64,000 nt of DNA from Ehretia macrophylla. Its lineage: Eukaryota > Streptophyta > Magnoliopsida > Boraginales > Ehretiaceae. Positions 58,257-64,000 of the stretch are shown piece after piece. The DNA lies in contig CM075783.1 of assembly GCA_037974665.1 (NCBI GenBank), positions 19,438,762-19,502,761 on the forward strand, read 5' to 3'. Numbering within the stretch: position 1 is the stretch's first letter; every line of letters begins with the position of its first letter. The notes beneath the pieces are model-generated. The model was not told the DNA's origin. It saw only the letters and a list, made by a program, of their open reading frames with translations, and did no database searches. Both the position numbers and the translations under genes were made by a program.

Positions 58257-59499
58257 ACTTCTTCCTTGGTTTTAGTAATCTCTTTCGCTTTTTCTGAATT
58301 CATGGTTAAACACGCCTAAAGTGTCAATTCTTTGTTTGGTAGGTTTAAAGTGGCCTGAGCGCAGTGCTTGTTTCTATTTCCAATTATCAAATGCTTCTGT
58401 TTTGGATGTAAATTGATGAGTGTTGTTATGTTTCTTCTTGTCTCAAAGAAAAAATTAGGAAAGTTACGAAATTAGTCCCTATTATTTTTCTCAAATTTTA
58501 ATTTTATCCATATAATCATTTTCAAAATCTTTTCAAACATACAGTCAAATCTCAGTTAATTGTAATGGAAAACATATAAAATGCATACATTACTGTTACA
58601 TAATTAACAAAATTACCAACACATCCTTTAAATATATATCATACTCATCCCTATTGTTTCACAAAATATTAAAATTAGTCCATTCCGTTTTGCAAAATAT
58701 TCAATTTAGTCCCTTTTATTTTACAAATATTCAACTTAGTCCCTATTACAAAAACACATACACAGCCACACACATACACATAGCCACACATGCACACAAT
58801 CACAAAAGTAGATGACTAGTCCAAGTTAATAAAATATAAAAAATAGAGTGACAAATGACAAATTTATTGAAAGTTATAATCTCCGCCATGGAATAGTGCA
58901 CTGACATGCCTTCATTGTTGTTGTTCTTCAATATATTATTATGATGATGACTTATATATTTATATGCATTATGATGACTTTGATGACTTTGTTTTACATT
59001 ATTTATTGTGTACTTTTTTGGATTACCGATTAGAAAAAATTATTTGTTTTTGTAGTACTGACAAATATTTAAGGGTTTTTTTTAACTGTTTTGGTAACAT
59101 GGATTAAATTGAAAATATTGTCAAATAATAGGGGTGAAACTAATATATAAAAAACTTTGGAGACTTTTATGAATCTTTTGTTAAATATTGAGGATTACTT
59201 TGAATTTTACATAAAAATAATAAAAATTAAATTGAAAGATTTAATAATTTTCCAAATATGCCCCATCCCAAACAATGGTTACGTGCATAGCAAATGACCA
59301 ATTTTTTATTTGATTTGACTGAGATTTTGACGATAGGGACTAAAGATAATTTTTTTTTGAAAAACAAAATGGAGTAAATTTGAGCAATATGAACGAATTT
59401 AAAATTTTGAATAACCGGTAAGGACTATTTAGGCAATTTTTTCAAAAAATGTAAGGATTAGTGCTAACAATATCAAGTAAATATATGCAGCTTGGCTTG

Positions 59500-60035
59500 A
59501 GCACCACCAGAGATCCCTTATTGGGCAACGCAAACAAGCCTTAATAGGATGGAAAAATGCCATCCATGGCTTCAAGCTAAATATGGATGGATGTTCAAAG
59601 TCTAATCCTGGTCTTGCTCTAGCTGGTGTCTTGTGAAATGTTCAAGGAAATTGAAAGGTTTCCTTCTCAATTAGGGGATCGCTATCAACATGAAAGCTAA
59701 GCTCAGCATGTTGTAGGAAGGACCCAAACTAGCTGAAGAAATGAATATTGAAGATCTTATCATTGAAACAGACTCATTAGCGGTAGTCAAGCTTATTACA
59801 TGCATTAGACCCATAGTTCCCTACGCCTTCTTATTGAAAACTGCCAATGTATTCTTCGAAGACACTTGAGTTTTCAACTACGTCATATTTATCAAGAAGC
59901 TAATTCTTGTGCTGATTGATTAAACAATCTTGGAATACCTTTTGATATCCCAACCCTTGAGCATATACCTGACCAGTTGCAGCTTCTCCTGGATAAGAAC
60001 TGAAAGGGAGAAAGTACTCCTAAGATGATCAATTA
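59500..60035 (+). pseudogene. LINE-derived RNase H (RVT_3) relic, segment B2
   Basis: Counterpart of 25,370-25,905 with the same blocks and breaks. Confidence 0.7.
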
Positions 60036-61131
60036 AATCCTCACTAACTATTGCCTTCTCCTGATTTTTTTTAAAGAAAAAGTCTGCCTGCTACAAAAGG
60101 TAGAATTGGACCAATTTTTGTGCCCTATTCATTTCAATGGTAACCATCCAAATAATTATGGCTACCTAGCCCAAGAGGTTGACCATATCAAGAATAATGT
60201 AAAAGAGAGATGGTGATTTCAAGGTTTGAGCTTAGTCAAATATTAAATTGAGGATCTTCATTCCAAAACCTAACCTAAAAGACTTAAATTTTTGAAAATC
60301 AGTTTCACCCACCCATTAGCCCAAATTACTAGGCCACATAGGCAAGCAAAGAAAATAATGGATTGATAAAACCCACCATTACACTAACAAAATACTAATA
60401 GAAGTACTATAACAATGATTGATAAAGTAAAAAATTTCGGCCTATGCTATCACCTTTCAATAGTATAGAGCAAATTTGGAAAGGGTGAAGAGTTAGTCTT
60501 TGAGGGGTTCAATGCAGCAGTGGATAACAACTCATTGTGATTAAAGCATTTCTGGATTCAAACTTATATTCTCTTGTCACAAATATTATTTGGCATTTGA
60601 CTGATCTGGTACATCTATTGGTATGTATCGTTACACCAAGAAGTTATAACCTTAGGATAGATCCAAATAATTGTTTAAATGAGTTCTTTATTGACATGGC
60701 ATGGCACCCCGACCCCGACCTAAGGATTAATCATTCTTGGAGGACTTGTTGGGGTAGTTAAGGGATTTTTCGACATGTAGGAGCTGACCTTGAGGCTAGA
60801 AATTAGGTCGAATGTGTGTGCTCGAGCTCGCATTTACACCATTAGTAAGATGTCCCAAGGTCCTTTGAGAGAGGACCGCTCGAGGAAGCTCCCGAATGAA
60901 TAAAAGCCCGGCTCAAGAACATAGTAGTCCTCGGCATGCAAATAACAACATGAATAGTTATCTACAAGTCTGAACAATAGGAATGTAAGTCCAATATAAA
61001 TATCCCCCCAAATCAATGGCGAAAGATAACTCATTCTACCCTAAACTCTCTTTGTTTACATACAAAAACCTTTCTAGTCAATTATAGATTACTGACTTGA
61101 ACGTTAGAGATATTGTTCGAAATTAAGTTAC

Positions 61132-61945
61132 TGACCCCAGTCAATTATCACACTTCAATATTCAAATGCATCCTCAATTAATCTTCATTTACTCCACTTT
61201 GAAATGTCAAATTCTTTGAACTTCTTTATTCATTTTCCCAAGAACTAAAGAGTCATCTTAAGTTTTGGTTTGCATTCTCCAACACCCCCTTCAAACCAAA
61301 ACCATCTCCACACTAATTTCTTGAATGCTTTAACATGTCTTAACGTTTCGACTTCTTCGTCAAAACGACCTCCATGCTGATCCTTTTCTTCTCAGCCTTG
61401 TTTAATTGTTCTGGTGCAACAGCTATCTGCTCAATGCATCAAAAAAATAATATTTAATTACGAGCTTCAGCTCTCTCATCTTTCTAGCGACTACTGCACC
61501 ATTTCTCTTGACGCGAGCACCTCTTGCTTCTAGAGTCCTCTTCTTGGCAGTCTTCTTTTAACATTCTTCATCTGCTGACAGCATACTGAAAGTGACTCTG
61601 AATTTACTCCAAATGGATTGGATTTATTAGAAATGACTACAGACTTACGAATTCTCACAAAAAGTTAGGTTGCTGCCTTTGTAAAGATTTTTCACTCACT
61701 TTTCACTTTTCTCACTTTTCTTTCTTTTCACTCTTTTTGTCTTTCTTCAACAACTCAATCCTTTTGCATTTGTATGCGACCCTCAGCTCTGATGCCACAT
61801 GTTGAAAATTGGATCTAGCACACAAATGAAAAGAAAATACAAAGATTTTTCTTATGACTACATATCTTGAATTATTTTGAACCTTGTCTCTTAATTTCTC
61901 AACATTCCAAGAGTCATCTTGAATTTTGATTTTCATTCTCCAACA
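61132..61945 (-). mobile_element. TRIM-like element, segment B2
   Basis: Right LTR 61,800-61,945 (146 bp), minus-strand primer site TGTGGCATCAGAGCT at 61,799-61,785, polypurine tract next to the left LTR, which ends at 61,284. The primer site here is closer to the Met-tRNA consensus than in B1. Confidence 0.68.
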
Positions 61946-62077
61946 ATAAAAATCCATGTTTCTAGAAAGTCTTAATGTCTAAGAAACAACATTTTTTTCT
62001 TATCTTGCGGAACTACAGCTATGTCAAAATTAATAAAAAAATCTGCAAACCGTGTCTGATTTCAAGGTCATTTGAGC

Positions 62078-62085
62078 TATAAAAA
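62078..62085 (+). promoter_or_regulatory. TATA box of gene copy B2
   Basis: TATAAAAA before the ATG at 62,200, in the conserved context. Confidence 0.65.
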
Positions 62086-62199
62086 GAAGCCCTTCTTCAT
62101 AAATCAAGACTATCCCTCTTACCACGACTTCTAGCTTTTAGTAACAGTTCTCACCCTCAAATTTCCTCAAATTTTTCCATCTTGGCCAACGTTGTTCTC

Positions 62200-64000
62200 A
62201 TGGAGTTTTCTTCGCTTTGGCACCTCTCCATTTGTTCCATCATCAGTCAGGTATCTCTAAAAATTGCCCTTGTTGCTTCAAATAAGGTCAAGCTCCCAGT
62301 TCCCAATTTTATTTGGGAAATCTTTTGGTCGAGTCTATTTCTACTTGCATGCTTTTCATATTTCTATGCCTTCTTTTCGCGACCCATGATGGCGCATAAT
62401 CTGGATATCGGGGATAGTTCAAAAGAACTCTTCAACTTCTGTAAATTTCTTCTCTTTGTAATTGCTAGTTTCATAATATTCTCCCTGCGGTTCAGTTTTC
62501 CTTTTTCAGAATTTTTAATTCACATTATGGGCACAATGGTTGTCTCTCAAGTCCTTCCTGGCCGCTTTTCAAAAATTGCCGAGCTGGGAAGAAACTACTT
62601 GATTGGATTTGTAGGCCCTTTCACACTCTTTGTTTTGCTTTATTTACAACTTCTATTTTCTTAGTTGTATACTCGACTTCTTATCAAGGTCGGTATGAAG
62701 CTGGGATGATTCTAGTTACTGTTAGTTTCTGTTTGAACATTGCAACATAATTTGTCCGATGGAATTCGCGTCTTCGTCGTAATCTATCACGAATAGGGTC
62801 ATATATATTTAGGATCCCGAATGGTCACATAAAATTGATTGAAATATTTCTTGGATGGTTATTTTACATTCTAGTTCAGTACTTCATCCAGGAAAAATCG
62901 CGTTCTCTTTTGGTGATGCTCTCCTCCTTGGCCATTTTCTGGCTGTCTAACCTCGCCATGATCCAACCCCCAACTGACTTGGGAATATTCGGTTTTATTG
63001 TTGGTGCTGTCCTGGATTGTGCAATAAGTTTGTTTAGGCTCCACATGTTCACCTAGATTACTTGGGCTGGTTGTAGCTTCGTCGGCTTCCTGTGGTGGAA
63101 CTTGAATTCAGTGACACCGCGTTATCCTCGGGCACGAGCAGATGTAATACTCAAATGGCGACGTCAAGAACAGGAGGTAGCCAGCGAGGGTGGTTTGCTC
63201 AGATTTTTCAGAGCTATGAGGAACAGAATGCTACTCGGTGGTATTCTGATTTTATCATCTGAGCTCTTCTTATTAGCAGAGATGATAAGTAAGCAAAAAA
63301 GAACTAGAAAGGAAAAAGAAATCAAACACATGATAATTGATAATTTAGAACTCACCCTCCAACTGCTTGAGCAGAAGGAGGAAGGAATGGAGAAAAAGAG
63401 AATAGCTGAGCTAATTCATACGCTATGTCAACTCCTTTATGGATTGCGTAATGTTGTAGAAGAAAAAGCAATGGCGCCAGAAGAAAAAGAAAAGGAAGAA
63501 GAAAAGAATCGGCAAATTGTTCTATTTTCACGTGTAGTCTTCATCCTGCTGCTGAACAGATCAAAAAATACCAGAAGTATTTTTGTAGATTTTTTTTGTG
63601 ATGTGTTTTTTTTTTCTGGAAAAGAAATACCATAAGTATAGAAGAAGAAAACGTAGCACGAATTATTAAAATTCGTTGTCTCATCTTAGGCCAGCTTTTA
63701 ATGGAAATACAAAAAAAAAAAGGAAGAAGCAAAAGGAGATGGACCGAAAAGGACCGGAGAAGGAAAAAGGGAAGCAAAGAGAAGGCAAATTAGAAATGGG
63801 GGATTATTAGACTTTGTCATCCCAGATGATGGCGGAAAAATAGAAAAAAATGGAGGAGAAATAAAGAACATAAAAAATAAGAAACTAAAAGAAGAAGAGG
63901 TTGGGCTTTACTTCATTTTTGGTGCTGCCGCCACTTATGAGAGTCTGCGGTCTCCGATCGAGAGACGTGGGCCAGAAGCGACGAGCAGTAGCGGTCGAAG
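62200..64000 (+). pseudogene. Unrecognised multi-membrane-segment gene, copy B2, cut by the window end
   Basis: From the ATG a frame of 154 codons runs to 62,664. The 16-base deletion after G-P-F shifts it relative to A copies. The ancestral frame is then seen with an in-frame stop near 62,748 (N-I-A-T-stop), is open at 62,835-63,053, stops at 63,054-63,056, and is open again from about 63,060 to 63,635, including W-W where A copies stop. The charged tail continues in a third frame to the window end. Stops and deletion are shared with B1, so this lineage was dead before the unit duplication. Confidence 0.78.

Larger units (their letters stand above)
35851..64000. repeat. Tandem segmental duplication, unit 2
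   Basis: Second copy of 1-34,142, same order and strand, without the hAT-like and chimeric copia insertions. The window ends inside the C-terminal region of gene copy B2, so its right end is not seen. Confidence 0.93.
58257..64000. repeat. Segment B, unit 2 (B2), cut by the window end
   Basis: Closest to 24,127-34,142 without the copia insertion. Carries the LINE relic, the TRIM and gene copy B2. It keeps the Harbinger-empty TTA at 60,493-60,495. Confidence 0.88.

Noticed and set aside
1..64000. tRNA, rRNA or other structured RNA genes
   Set aside because: None recognised by eye on either strand; the only tRNA-related words are retroelement primer sites. A tRNA search could not be run.

Overview
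This is nuclear DNA from a flowering plant, probably a dicot. It is AT-rich and full of plant transposons: a CACTA end, Sirevirus and Tork-like Ty1/copia elements, LINE relics, hAT, Mutator-like and Harbinger-like elements, and a TRIM. It also holds short pieces of plant genes (ribosomal protein L9 and a cellulose-synthase-like C protein). The species cannot be named from the sequence. No intact host gene was found.

The window is two tandem copies of one large unit. Unit 1 runs from base 1 to about 35,850 and unit 2 from about 35,851 to the window end, which matches unit-1 position about 34,140. Both have the same order of features and differ by a few percent in the stretches compared by eye. 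Inside each unit lies an older, more diverged duplication, segment A (10,294-16,440 and 46,129-52,318) and segment B (24,127-34,211 and 58,257-64,000). The layout is therefore (A-B)(A-B). Each A and B ends in a copy of the same unrecognised gene, which encodes a protein with many membrane segments and a charged C-terminus. There are four copies, each behind a conserved TATA box and each broken differently.

Layout of unit 1: CACTA 3' end (1-763) inside a Sirevirus (764-5639: broken RT/RNase H, an extra 351-aa ORF, multiple polypurine tracts, a 1.2-kb LTR). The Sirevirus lies in a reverse-strand copia element (5640-9534), which abuts a reverse-strand LINE fragment (9535-10,293). Segment A follows, with a LINE RNase H relic, a Harbinger-like MITE and gene copy A1. 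The spacer after it holds a long-TIR Mutator-like element (17,465-20,116). A smaller related foldback element sits inside that one, and in unit 1 only a 1.6-kb hAT-like element also sits inside it, carrying an in-frame RPL9-CSLC fusion. Segment B follows, with a LINE relic, a TRIM and gene copy B1. B1 is split, in unit 1 only, by a 4.26-kb chimeric copia element whose interior is inverted. A probable Ty3/gypsy LTR (about 34,440-35,802) lies near the unit boundary.

Unit 2 repeats this order without the hAT-like and chimeric-copia insertions, so it preserves both empty sites. Insertion order can be read directly: the A/B duplication came first; the Harbinger-like MITE entered A and the TRIM entered B; the whole unit was then duplicated; last, the hAT-like and chimeric copia elements entered unit 1. 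The 1.8% difference between the two LTRs of the chimeric copia fits a late insertion.
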